The position numbers and the translations under genes are program-made. Shown in pieces: positions 18,471-27,511 of a stretch of 64,000 nucleotides of DNA (position 1 is the first letter of the stretch; each line of letters opens with the position of its first letter). Below the pieces are notes generated by a model, which ran no database searches, had not been told where the DNA came from, and saw nothing but the letters and a program-made list of their open reading frames with translations. This stretch comes from Butyricimonas sp. Marseille-P3923 (GTDB lineage: Bacteria; Bacteroidota; Bacteroidia; Bacteroidales; Marinifilaceae): the NCBI RefSeq assembly GCF_900184685.1, contig NZ_FXXL01000006.1, forward strand, positions 1,349,504 to 1,413,503, given 5' to 3'.

Positions 18471-19628
18471 ATGATGATAGCAAAGGTTAGGAATCCTTTT
18501 ATAATTAGCGGGTATGTTTCTGCCGAATATTTTTGTGACCGGGAGATGGAAAGTGATGAACTTACGCGGGCTTTTTTTAACGAGCGTAATACGGTGATTG
18601 TTTCTCCCCGGCGTATGGGTAAAACAGGGTTAATAGAACATTGTTTTCATCGTAAGCAGGTGCAAGAAGAGTTCTACACGTTTTTTATCGATATTTATGC
18701 CACGGGTACGTTAAGGGAATTCGTGTTCGCTCTAGGCAAGCATATTTTTGAAACCTTGAAGCCCAAGGGGAAGAAGTTTATAGAGCAATTCTTTGCCACT
18801 ATCAGTTCACTGCGTCCGGCATTTAAGTTAGACTCAATGAGTGGACAGCCTGTTTTTGATATCGGGATTGGAGATATCAAGCAACCGGAATTATCTCTTG
18901 AAGAGATTTTCATGTATTTGGAAAGAGCCGATAAACGTTGTATCGTGGCTATTGATGAGTTTCAGCAGATTGCCAAGTACCCGGAGAAAAACGTGGAGGC
19001 AATGTTGCGCACGTGTATTCAAAGATGTAAGAATGCTAATTTTGTGTTTTCCGGTAGCCAACGCCACATGATGCAAAATATGTTTTTTTCGGCATCAAGA
19101 CCGTTTTACCAGAGTGCTTCTCTTCTGAATCTGGAAGCCATTCGGCAGGAGCGGTATAAGGAGTTCGTGTATCATCATTTTCGTGAAGCGGGTAAAAAGA
19201 TTACGGAGGAGTGTATCACACGCGTGTATAATTTGTTGGAGGGGCATACTTGGTATATGCAGATGTTGTTTAATCGTTTTTATGAACAGGTGGAGGCAGG
19301 AGAAGAGATGACGGTAAACCTTGCTGACCAGATATTGCATTTAACGGTGGAAGCGAATAAAACTGTTTATCAAAGTATGGTTGCCATGTTGCCCGAAAGG
19401 CAGAAAGAGGTGTTGTTTGCAATAGCTAAAGAAGGGAAAGCCATGGAGATAACCTCGACGCAATTTGTCAAAAGGCATGGATTGCATTCGCCGAGTTCCG
19501 TGCAATCCGCGATAAAACAATTGCTCGAGAGAGAGTTTATAACTAAGGATGGAGGGGTGTATCACGTTTATGACCGGTTTTTCGGTTTTTGGTTGGCTGA
19601 AACGTATGGAACAGGATATAAGCTTTAA
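18471..19628 (+). CDS. AAA-type ATP-binding protein of the archaeal-ATPase group
   Basis: A 385-residue cytoplasmic ATPase. Walker A is SPRRMGKTGL (about residues 43-52) and Walker B is RCIVAIDEFQQI (about 158-169). A C-terminal winged-helix-like part (QSAIKQLLEREFITKDGG, then YHVYDRFFGFWL) may bind DNA. The frame is open from a TTG at 18423, but that would place the palindromic promoter inside the gene; ATG at 18471 is preferred. Such ATPases are numerous and scattered in Bacteroidetes and their role is unknown. A remnant of the C-terminus of another copy lies at 47692-47805. Confidence 0.83.
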   Translation: MMIAKVRNPFIISGYVSAEYFCDREMESDELTRAFFNERNTVIVSPRRMGKTGLIEHCFHRKQVQEEFYTFFIDIYATGTLREFVFALGKHIFETLKPKGKKFIEQFFATISSLRPAFKLDSMSGQPVFDIGIGDIKQPELSLEEIFMYLERADKRCIVAIDEFQQIAKYPEKNVEAMLRTCIQRCKNANFVFSGSQRHMMQNMFFSASRPFYQSASLLNLEAIRQERYKEFVYHHFREAGKKITEECITRVYNLLEGHTWYMQMLFNRFYEQVEAGEEMTVNLADQILHLTVEANKTVYQSMVAMLPERQKEVLFAIAKEGKAMEITSTQFVKRHGLHSPSSVQSAIKQLLEREFITKDGGVYHVYDRFFGFWLAETYGTGYKL

Positions 19629-19649
19629 TTCAAAACAGTAGTGGGGATA

Positions 19650-20195
19650 ATGAAAATGTCTGTGAATAAAATGAATCTGGCGGATAGGTTCGAGCAGGTC
19701 TATAGAGAATACTCGAAGCCGATGTTTTTGTATGCCCTTAGTTTTTTGATTTCGGAGGAGGAAGCGGAGGATGTTATACAAGAGGTTTTTATAAATTTCT
19801 GGAAGGACAAAACGTATCAAAAAATCCGGAGTGAGGTCACGAAGACTTACTTGTTCCGTTCGGTAAAGAATAGTTGCCTGAATCGATTAAAAAAGAAAGA
19901 TATTTTGCGTGATCGACTGGATGTGTTGCGGGAAGAAGTGGTTGAGGAGGAGATGGTGAAGTGGAACGACGCGTTGATTCAGGAGGTGGAGGCAGAAATA
20001 GAGCGGATGCCGGAACAGACGAGGGAAATTATTAGAAGCGTGTTTTTTCATGAAATGAAATATCAAGAGGTCGCGGATGCGTTGGGAATATCTATAAATT
20101 CCGTGAAAACGTTGTTGAAAAACGGGATGAGGCATTTGCGGGAGCGTTTTGCCGAACGGATGGATTTGTTTCTTGTTATGGTGCTGATAAATTGA
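19650..20195 (+). CDS. ECF RNA polymerase sigma-70 factor, locus 2
   Basis: A 181-residue ECF sigma factor. Region 2 includes FEQVYREYSKPMFLYALSF and EEEAEDVIQEVFINFW; region 4 includes MPEQTREIIRSVFFHEMKY and the recognition helix SINSVKTLLKNGMRHLRE. A GTG at 19641 is in frame, but ATG at 19650 fits better. It starts 22 bp after the ATPase gene on the same strand, so read-through from that gene is possible. The fecR partner starts 95 bp downstream. Confidence 0.92.
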   Translation: MKMSVNKMNLADRFEQVYREYSKPMFLYALSFLISEEEAEDVIQEVFINFWKDKTYQKIRSEVTKTYLFRSVKNSCLNRLKKKDILRDRLDVLREEVVEEEMVKWNDALIQEVEAEIERMPEQTREIIRSVFFHEMKYQEVADALGISINSVKTLLKNGMRHLRERFAERMDLFLVMVLIN

Positions 20196-20290
20196 TGGTT
20201 ATGCTTGATGCTTGATTTTTTTTGAATTTTTTCTCTTTTTGATTCACCCGATTTTCTTTTTTATTGTCTATACGGAAAAGAAAATAGGTC

Positions 20291-21469
20291 ATGGATACAT
20301 GGAATGAAATAGACGAGTGGATTGCCCGATACCTGCAAGGGGAGCTTCCGGAACAAGACAAGAGTAGTTTGATTCGGTGGTTGGATGCTTCCCCCGAGCA
20401 TGAAAAGTATTTTCGGGAGATACTTCGGACAAAGGTGCATGTGGATGCTGTCGGAAAACGGAGTAGATTGGAGCGGATGCAAGAAGATGTGTGGAAGCGT
20501 ATAACCCCGATTTTGGAGAGGCGAAGGAGATTGTGGTACGCGTGGGGAAGTAGTGTCGCTGCCGTGGTAATGGTGTTGGTAGGGGCGTTTTTCGTTTGGA
20601 GAGGACAACGGGAAATCAAGGGTGAATCAAATGTTTTCGCGAGTGTTTTACAAGTTGAATCCGGATCGGCTAAGGCGATTTTAGTGACTTCGTCGGGAAA
20701 AAGGATCGAGTTAAAGGAAGGTGAAACTCGTCAAGTGGCGGATATTTCCGGTGTAGGTGTGATACAGGATTCAACGGGAGGAGTTCGATTCGAGGATAAA
20801 GGGATGCCCGGGGAGGGGATGCGTGAGAACAACACGATCGTGGTGCCTCGGAAAGGGGAGTACTTCGTGGAGTTGAGCGATGGTACGAAGGTCTGGATAA
20901 ATTCGGATTCGCGGTTGGAGTTTCCCAATCGCTTTTACGGGGATTCCCGGGAAGTGAGTTTGCAAGGCGAAGCTTACTTCGAGGTGGCGTCAAACCCGGA
21001 TAAACCGTTTTACGTGCATCTGGGGGAAGTGAAAGTGCGTGTGCTGGGGACGGCATTTAACGTGACGGCTTACGAGAATGACGGGTTGACGGAAGTGGCG
21101 CTTTTGCACGGGAAAGTTAGTTTTGACGTGGGAAAGGAGGCTTATGCGCTTGAACCGGGAGAGGTTGCATCTTTAAACAAAGAGAACGGTAAAACCACTA
21201 TTCGGGAAGGTGATGTCCGGATGATTATTGATTGGAAAACCGGTAAGTTTAATTTTGAGGATATGCCCTTGGAGGTATTGACCGTGAAATTATCTCGTTG
21301 GTATGGAGTTTCTTTTGTCTTCGTGGATGAGGAGGCAAAAGGATTACGTTTTTCCGGGGCGGTGACTAAATACAGGAGTTTGGATTACGTGTTGAATATG
21401 ATATCGAAGACGACAAACGTGAAGTTCGAGGAGGAGGAAGGGAAAGTCGTGATTCGTGCGAAAAGATGA
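20291..21469 (+). CDS. FecR-family anti-sigma factor, locus 2
   Basis: A 392-residue anti-sigma factor. The N-terminal cytoplasmic domain begins MDTWNEIDEWIARYLQGEL; a single membrane segment lies at about residues 80-98 (SSVAAVVMVLVGAFFVW). The periplasmic FecR domain has LSDGTKVWINSDSRLEFPNR and a C-terminal DUF4974-type domain (MPLEVLTVKLSRWYGVSF). It pairs with the sigma factor upstream and with the STN domain of the SusC downstream. Confidence 0.9.
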   Translation: MDTWNEIDEWIARYLQGELPEQDKSSLIRWLDASPEHEKYFREILRTKVHVDAVGKRSRLERMQEDVWKRITPILERRRRLWYAWGSSVAAVVMVLVGAFFVWRGQREIKGESNVFASVLQVESGSAKAILVTSSGKRIELKEGETRQVADISGVGVIQDSTGGVRFEDKGMPGEGMRENNTIVVPRKGEYFVELSDGTKVWINSDSRLEFPNRFYGDSREVSLQGEAYFEVASNPDKPFYVHLGEVKVRVLGTAFNVTAYENDGLTEVALLHGKVSFDVGKEAYALEPGEVASLNKENGKTTIREGDVRMIIDWKTGKFNFEDMPLEVLTVKLSRWYGVSFVFVDEEAKGLRFSGAVTKYRSLDYVLNMISKTTNVKFEEEEGKVVIRAKR

Positions 21470-21487
21470 AGCTTATATAAAATGAAT

Positions 21488-21521
21488 TATCCCGAATAGT
21501 GGTGACGCACGATCCGGGATA
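21488..21521 (+). promoter_or_regulatory. Hairpin between fecR and susC, locus 2
   Basis: TATCCCG and CGGGATA pair over a 20-nt loop that itself contains GTGGTGACGCAC. No T-run follows. Position and form match the hairpins of loci 1 and 4. Confidence 0.45.
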
Positions 21522-21557
21522 GGGCTTATTAATAATAATATACCTATTTGCAAAAGT

Positions 21558-24500
21558 ATGAAAAAAAAGCGAACGAGGTGGTTTTTCATGCGAGGTTTTG
21601 AACCACGAAAATTATTGAAAGTAATGAAACTAAGCGTAATTTTATTATTGGCAAGCATGCATCTGGCGGTTGCCGGTGTTAAGGCTCAAGCGAAGATCAC
21701 GGTTGAGGCGAAGACCGTGACTTATTTGGAGTTATTTAAACAGATCAAAGAACAGACGGGGCTTACCGTGGTGTATAGTAACAACGAGTTGGATAAGTCG
21801 CAAACCGTGGAAGCGGGATTCGTGCAGACGGATTTGAAGGTTGTGTTGGATAGAATCTTAGAAGGCACACGTTTGACTTACGAGATGATGGATGAGTTTA
21901 TCGTTTTGAAATTAGCCCCGGAGGAAAAGAAAAAGTCGTTGAATATTGTGGGGCGAGTGTCAGATAAAGACAAGTTGCCTCTCCCCGGGGTAACGGTGAT
22001 GGCGAAAGACTTGAAGTTAGGGACGACGACGGATCTTAACGGGTTTTATTCTTTGCTTTTGCCGAAGACGGATAATCTTTCTCTCGTGTTTTCGTTTATG
22101 GGAATGAAGACTGTAGAGGTGAAGTACGTGGGGCAGGATTCGATTAACGTGGTGATGGAGGAAGACATTAAGGCTTTGGATGACGTTGTGATTACCGGCT
22201 ACGGGAGAACGGCGAAGGGGAATTACACGGGAGCGGCGACCACGGTGAAAGTGGCGGATATTATGATGGCGGGAGCTTCTTCTATCGACCAGATGTTGCA
22301 GGGGGTGGTTCCGGGAATGCTGGTGCAGTCGGGAACCGGTATGGTGGGTTCTTCTCCCAAGATACGCGTAAGGGGTACTTCTTCTTTGCTAGGGAGTCAG
22401 GAACCGGTATGGGTGGTTGACGGCGTGGTGCAACGGGATCCCCAACCGTTTAACTCGGAGGATAACACGAAGTTTTCGGTGGACGCGGATGATATTTCTC
22501 AGTTAGCGGGTAATGCAATTTCATGGTTGAATCCCAATGATATAGAAACAATCACTGTTTTGAAGGATGCTTCGGCTACCGCTATTTATGGTTCTGAGGC
22601 GGCTAATGGTGTCATTGTTATCACGACGAAAAAGGCAAAAGCAGGTAAAGTTTCGGTATCGTATAGCGGGGATTTTTCTATAGGTCAGAGGCCTCGTTAC
22701 GGGTTGTATGATCGGATGAATTCACAGGAGATGATGGAGTTCTCGAAGGAGATGTACGAGGATCGGGTGGTTTACCCTAACACGATTTTGGAGGTCGGGT
22801 ATGCCGGATTGTTGAAATCTTATTTGGATAAAAAGATTTCGAAGGAAGATTTCGATAAGGAATACAGGAAAATGGCCGAGCGAAACACGGATTGGTTTGA
22901 TTTGCTGTTCAGTAATTCGTTTAGTCATAAACATAGTTTGAGTTTGAGCGGTGGTTCTGAAAAGATTCAGAACAGGACTTCGTTGGGATACACGGACGAG
23001 AGGGGAGAAGCGAAGGGGAATAACGTGGCGTTGTTTACGGCTACCTCTAACACGACGGTGAATTTGTTTGACAATGAATTGATGGTGAATTTGTTGTTGA
23101 AGGGTACTTGGCGGAAAGCGGAAGGTTTTGCCTATGACGTGGATCCTTTCAAGTACGCGTATAACACGAGCCGTGTGATTCCTATGTATAACGAGGATGG
23201 TACTTTGCATTATCATGACAAATGGGCGGAAACCGGAAGTACGGTGATTAATAATAAATATAATTACTTGTATAATATTCGGAATGAGTTAGATAACACG
23301 GGAAGCGAGAACAACACGAAGAGTTGGGGGGCGACCTTGGACTTGAAATGGAATATTTTGCCGGGATTGGAATACCAAGGCTTGGTGTCTTATTCTTCCT
23401 CGTCGGCTGACGTGAAAAAGTATGCCACGGAGCGTTCTTTTTACGCTTCCACTCTCCGGGGTTATGATTTCGAGGCTTACGAGAATTCTGCCGAGGAGTT
23501 CGGGTATACCCGTTTGCCTTTCGGGGGATTGTTGGAAACCGGGTTGACGGATGTGACTACCATCACGGTGCGGAATGCTTTGGTGTATGATAGAATGTTC
23601 AAGGATGTGCACCGGATGACGTTGCAGTTGGGTATCGAAACCAATTCTACTAAAACGAGAGGGTCGACCGGAAAGCGTTACGGGTATTTGAGGGATCGGG
23701 GCGAAACTTTCGTGAAGTTGCCGATGACGTATAAAGATAGCTGGGGTGATCCGATAGATAATGATTTGGCACAAGGAGAAGCTACCGTGTTGAATAAGAT
23801 TGACAATAAACTGAGCGAGTATGTTTCCGCTGTGTATGCTTATGATAATCGCTACGTGTTGAATGTCAGCGCTCGTCTTGATGCATCCAATCGTTTCGGT
23901 CAGGATAAAAATAAACGTTTCGAGCCGACATGGTCGGTGGGAGCGAAGTGGAGAGTGGCTTCGGAGAGTTTCGCGAAAGGTTTGTGGTGGTTGAATAATT
24001 TGGATTTGATTGCTTCTTACGGTTATCAAGGTAACGCGGTGGAAACGGTTTCACCTTATTTGATAGCGGAACAGGGAGGCGTGAACGAATATTATAATGA
24101 TTACGTGTTAAATGTGAAGTCGTTGCCTTATTCTGATCTTGGATGGGAAAAAACGAAAACCTATAATTTCGGGGTAGATGCTGCATTTTTGGAAGGACGA
24201 TTGAATTTCACGGTGAATTATTTCAAAAAGGTCAGTGACGTACTTTCTTCCCGTAATATTCCCCGGGAAAATGGAGTGGAGAAAGCTATCGTGGACGGAG
24301 GTGAGATGACGAATACCGGTTATGATTTCGTGATTAACGTGATTCCGGTTCGGACGAAAGATTTCACTTGGCAGTTGTCATTGAATACGGCCGTGACCAA
24401 GAATAAGGTAAATAAGAATCAACGGATCAATACCTTGAACGATTATCTGGATGGTAGTGCAGTGGTGAACGGGGAGGCTTTTTCCACTTTCTATTCTTTC

Positions 24501-25139
24501 AAGTATGCAGGTCTGGATGATGAGAATGGTTTCCCGAAATTTGATTATATGGATGTGGTGGACGGGGAGAGTCCGTTGGCCTATTTGGTGAAGTCCGGTA
24601 AGTTTACCCCGGATTTTTCGGGAGGTTTGAACATGATGTTCAAGTACCGGAACTGGTCGTTGTATGCTTTGTTCAACGTGCAGTGGGGAGGACATGCCCG
24701 TTTGCCGAAGTTGTATGACACGGATAGTAATTACGGGATTCCAACCCCGGAGCAGAATGTATCCCGGGATTTAGCCAAGCGTTGGCGGAAAGCGGGAGAT
24801 AAAACCGATATTCCTTCTATTCCGACGAGCAAAGCCTATATCAATCTGCCGACGACAGCCACGGTAGCGAGTTCGGAAAGACGGTTGTATGATATGTATA
24901 ATAATTCCGATTTGCGAGTGGCTAACACGGATTTTATTCGTTGTCGTTCTTTGTCATTGTCTTATGATTTTGAACAGAAGTGGTTATCTCGAATCGGGGC
25001 GCAACGGTTGTTGCTTAAGGCAAGTATGACGAACCCGTTTATGTGGGTTTCCGATAGTAAATGGAACGGGTTGGATCCGGAAACGGGAGATTGGCCGACG
25101 AGAAGGGTTACTTCATTGTCTTTACAAGTGATGTTTTAA
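21558..25139 (+). CDS. SusC/RagA-type TonB-dependent transporter with STN domain, locus 2
   Basis: A 1193-residue outer-membrane receptor. A basic N-terminal stretch precedes the signal peptide (LSVILLLASMHLAVAG; cleavage near residue 45 after VKAQ). STN is at about 48-122, the carboxypeptidase-like domain at about 132-205 (VGRVSDKDKLPLPGVTV), the plug at about 215-365 (VLKDASATAIYGSEAANG), then the barrel to the terminal Phe. It is clearly related to the locus 1 and locus 3 transporters. It should import a ligand captured with the SusD encoded 35 bp downstream. Confidence 0.93.
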   Translation: MKKKRTRWFFMRGFEPRKLLKVMKLSVILLLASMHLAVAGVKAQAKITVEAKTVTYLELFKQIKEQTGLTVVYSNNELDKSQTVEAGFVQTDLKVVLDRILEGTRLTYEMMDEFIVLKLAPEEKKKSLNIVGRVSDKDKLPLPGVTVMAKDLKLGTTTDLNGFYSLLLPKTDNLSLVFSFMGMKTVEVKYVGQDSINVVMEEDIKALDDVVITGYGRTAKGNYTGAATTVKVADIMMAGASSIDQMLQGVVPGMLVQSGTGMVGSSPKIRVRGTSSLLGSQEPVWVVDGVVQRDPQPFNSEDNTKFSVDADDISQLAGNAISWLNPNDIETITVLKDASATAIYGSEAANGVIVITTKKAKAGKVSVSYSGDFSIGQRPRYGLYDRMNSQEMMEFSKEMYEDRVVYPNTILEVGYAGLLKSYLDKKISKEDFDKEYRKMAERNTDWFDLLFSNSFSHKHSLSLSGGSEKIQNRTSLGYTDERGEAKGNNVALFTATSNTTVNLFDNELMVNLLLKGTWRKAEGFAYDVDPFKYAYNTSRVIPMYNEDGTLHYHDKWAETGSTVINNKYNYLYNIRNELDNTGSENNTKSWGATLDLKWNILPGLEYQGLVSYSSSSADVKKYATERSFYASTLRGYDFEAYENSAEEFGYTRLPFGGLLETGLTDVTTITVRNALVYDRMFKDVHRMTLQLGIETNSTKTRGSTGKRYGYLRDRGETFVKLPMTYKDSWGDPIDNDLAQGEATVLNKIDNKLSEYVSAVYAYDNRYVLNVSARLDASNRFGQDKNKRFEPTWSVGAKWRVASESFAKGLWWLNNLDLIASYGYQGNAVETVSPYLIAEQGGVNEYYNDYVLNVKSLPYSDLGWEKTKTYNFGVDAAFLEGRLNFTVNYFKKVSDVLSSRNIPRENGVEKAIVDGGEMTNTGYDFVINVIPVRTKDFTWQLSLNTAVTKNKVNKNQRINTLNDYLDGSAVVNGEAFSTFYSFKYAGLDDENGFPKFDYMDVVDGESPLAYLVKSGKFTPDFSGGLNMMFKYRNWSLYALFNVQWGGHARLPKLYDTDSNYGIPTPEQNVSRDLAKRWRKAGDKTDIPSIPTSKAYINLPTTATVASSERRLYDMYNNSDLRVANTDFIRCRSLSLSYDFEQKWLSRIGAQRLLLKASMTNPFMWVSDSKWNGLDPETGDWPTRRVTSLSLQVMF

Positions 25140-25173
25140 GAGGTAAGTTGAGTGTTAAATAATAAATAATGAT

Positions 25174-26595
25174 ATGATGAAGAAATTACAATTCATGATA
25201 TGCTTATTGGGATTGCTGGGGCTGGGGGCTTGTTCCGATTATTTGGAGAAAGAGTCCTCGGATGAGGTAATCGTGAAGACTGTTTCCGATTATAGTGAAT
25301 TGCTTTTGGGGGCTGGCTATCCGTCACCGACAAAGGCGATCTATAATACGCTCTATTTGTTGGATGACGATTTTATGCTGAATGATAATAATTTTAACGA
25401 CGAAACGGATAATGCTGGTGCAGTGGGTGTTTTCCCGTTTTTTACATGGCAACCGGATATGTGGGAACGACAGGAGGTGGATAAATCTTCGTATGATGAG
25501 ACTTATTCCCCGACATACGAGCGGATTATGGGAGTGAATGCCGTGTTGGACGGGATTGATGAGGCAACCGGTGATGTGGAAGAGCGTGACCGGGTGAAGG
25601 CGGAAGCCTTGGCATTGAGAGGTTATTATTATTTTATGTTGGTAAATCTTTACGGGGAACCTTATAATTATAATAAAAAGGCATTAGGAGTACCTTTGAA
25701 GTTAACGGCTGATATGGAAACGAACGGGAAAGCCCGGAGTACGGTGGAAGAGGTGTATGGACAGATCGTGAAGGATTTGACGGAATCGTCAGCTTTGTTT
25801 GAAAAATATACCAAGCGTAGGGGAAGTTTCCGGATAAATTTGCCAACGGTTAATATTCTTTTGTCACGTGTTTATTTGCACATGGAGCTATGGAAAGAAG
25901 CTATTGCTGCAGCCACGAAGGCGATAGAACATGGTAATTTGTTAACGAATTACGTGAATTTACCGGAAAGCGCAATTTGTATTGCCAATTATAGTTATTC
26001 GGAAGTGGAGTGGGTGTATGGTAACGGAAATACACCGAGTCGATTGAATACGGTTCTTGTTTCTTCGGATTTGCGTGAAAAGTTTGATGCAAACCCGAAT
26101 GATACCCGTCGGGTACTTTGGTTTGATGCGAACTGGAATATTACTAAAAAACGACTGAGTTACCCGAGCGGTACGCCAAGAATGCCGACAAATTCGATTC
26201 GCATGTCGGAGGCTTACCTGAATCGGGCAGAAGCTTTGGTACAAGATAATCAAATCGGGTTGGCATGGGATGACTTGGAGCATTTGCGGGAGAATCGTTA
26301 TCGGGATTATGATGAAGCGGAAATTACAGATGCGGTGGCATTGCTGGAAGCAATTCGTGAAGAACGTCGATTGGAACTTTGTTATGACGAGGTGCGTTGG
26401 TTTGATTTGCGGCGTTATGGAATGCCTGCTATTTCTCACCGGTATAAGGCAAGGAGTTCGGCGAATTGGCAGACTTACGTGTTGACGGAAAAAGATCCTT
26501 TGTACACGTTACCGATTCCTAATGAAGTGATGGACGAGAATCCGGGATTGCAGCAAAATGAATCGGCAAAGCAGCCTTTGAGGCAAGGGAAATGA
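25174..26595 (+). CDS. SusD/RagB-type surface lipoprotein, locus 2
   Basis: A 473-residue lipoprotein with lipobox LGLGACSDYLEKES. Family hallmarks include RVKAEALALRGYYYFMLVNL near residue 142 and RRLELCYDEVRWFDLRRYG near residue 398. It is shorter than the locus 1 and 3 versions, mostly in the variable middle part. The adjoining gene order SusC, SusD, lipoprotein is the same as in loci 1 and 3. Confidence 0.92.
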   Translation: MMKKLQFMICLLGLLGLGACSDYLEKESSDEVIVKTVSDYSELLLGAGYPSPTKAIYNTLYLLDDDFMLNDNNFNDETDNAGAVGVFPFFTWQPDMWERQEVDKSSYDETYSPTYERIMGVNAVLDGIDEATGDVEERDRVKAEALALRGYYYFMLVNLYGEPYNYNKKALGVPLKLTADMETNGKARSTVEEVYGQIVKDLTESSALFEKYTKRRGSFRINLPTVNILLSRVYLHMELWKEAIAAATKAIEHGNLLTNYVNLPESAICIANYSYSEVEWVYGNGNTPSRLNTVLVSSDLREKFDANPNDTRRVLWFDANWNITKKRLSYPSGTPRMPTNSIRMSEAYLNRAEALVQDNQIGLAWDDLEHLRENRYRDYDEAEITDAVALLEAIREERRLELCYDEVRWFDLRRYGMPAISHRYKARSSANWQTYVLTEKDPLYTLPIPNEVMDENPGLQQNESAKQPLRQGK

Positions 26596-26623
26596 GAAAT
26601 GTAGAATCTAAAATGTTACAACG

Positions 26624-27487
26624 ATGAAGACGAGTATATATGTATTCTTGTTTGCACTCCTGTTTTTAGGAGCCTGCGCGGAGGACAAAGAGATTGGGGA
26701 GATTCAAATAACTGACCCGGATTACGTGTTGCCACAGGGAGGGAATGCTGCCGCGGATGAGGTCATTTTGAAGTTGTATGAAAAGTACAATACTTATTTC
26801 TTGTATAAATACACGGAAAAAGATATAGAATGGACTCAGACGGCTCTTTTGACTTATTATGATTATGAGCCGATAGAACCGGATGATGTTATGAATTTAT
26901 TAAACTTGTTGGAAATTACTTGGTTTGATTTGTATGATGCGGAGGTTTTGAAGAGAATGATGCCTTATCGGGTATTTTTAACGGGGATGTTGAAGGAAGA
27001 TATTGGCTCTTGGTGGGAAAATTGGGTAGATATTCCGGCTCGTTATCTGGAAAACCAGATTGCCATTAATAAGGTGGAGAAGGATGTGGCTGATATGTCT
27101 GCCGCGGAAAAGAGAGAATTTAAATCTTATTTGCAAACCACGTTCTTGGAATACTGCGTGGCTTATGGTGTGATAACTATTCCTGATGAGTTTTATGCTG
27201 GAAGTGATTACACGAAATCTTATGCAAGTAGTTCGGAAGAAGCGAGAGAGTGGGGATTCGTGTACAATCCGAAAACGGATAGTGAATGGAGTTATGATAC
27301 TTACCAAATCACTTCTACAGATGATGTAAACGCTTATTTGGCTTCTTTGGTATATCGCACTACCGGGGAGTGGGCTGAGGATTTGGAATACCCGTTGATT
27401 CGGGAGAAATATCAAATACTGGTCAACTGTCTGAAGGAGCAATATGGTATAGATGTTTGTAAAATCGGTAACACTGTTTATGAATAA
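26624..27487 (+). CDS. Outer-membrane lipoprotein, metallopeptidase-like without HExxH, locus 2
   Basis: A 287-residue lipoprotein (lipobox LFLGAC). After the anchor, DEVILKLYEKYNTYFLYKYT corresponds to the early helix and strand of the locus 1 and locus 3 proteins, and IREKYQILVNCLKEQYGIDV to the last helix. The central helix (FKSYLQTTFLEYCVAYG) sits where a metallopeptidase would have HExxH but has no His. It is cotranscribed with susD (28-bp gap) and followed 24 bp later by an active-site-bearing metalloprotease. Confidence 0.65.
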   Translation: MKTSIYVFLFALLFLGACAEDKEIGEIQITDPDYVLPQGGNAAADEVILKLYEKYNTYFLYKYTEKDIEWTQTALLTYYDYEPIEPDDVMNLLNLLEITWFDLYDAEVLKRMMPYRVFLTGMLKEDIGSWWENWVDIPARYLENQIAINKVEKDVADMSAAEKREFKSYLQTTFLEYCVAYGVITIPDEFYAGSDYTKSYASSSEEAREWGFVYNPKTDSEWSYDTYQITSTDDVNAYLASLVYRTTGEWAEDLEYPLIREKYQILVNCLKEQYGIDVCKIGNTVYE

Positions 27488-27511
27488 TGTTGTATGTTTA
27501 AAATGTATTGT

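Noticed and set aside
23289..24029. Long minus-strand frame of 246 codons inside a susC gene
   Set aside because: Shadow of the barrel-coding part of the locus 2 transporter; no family pattern.
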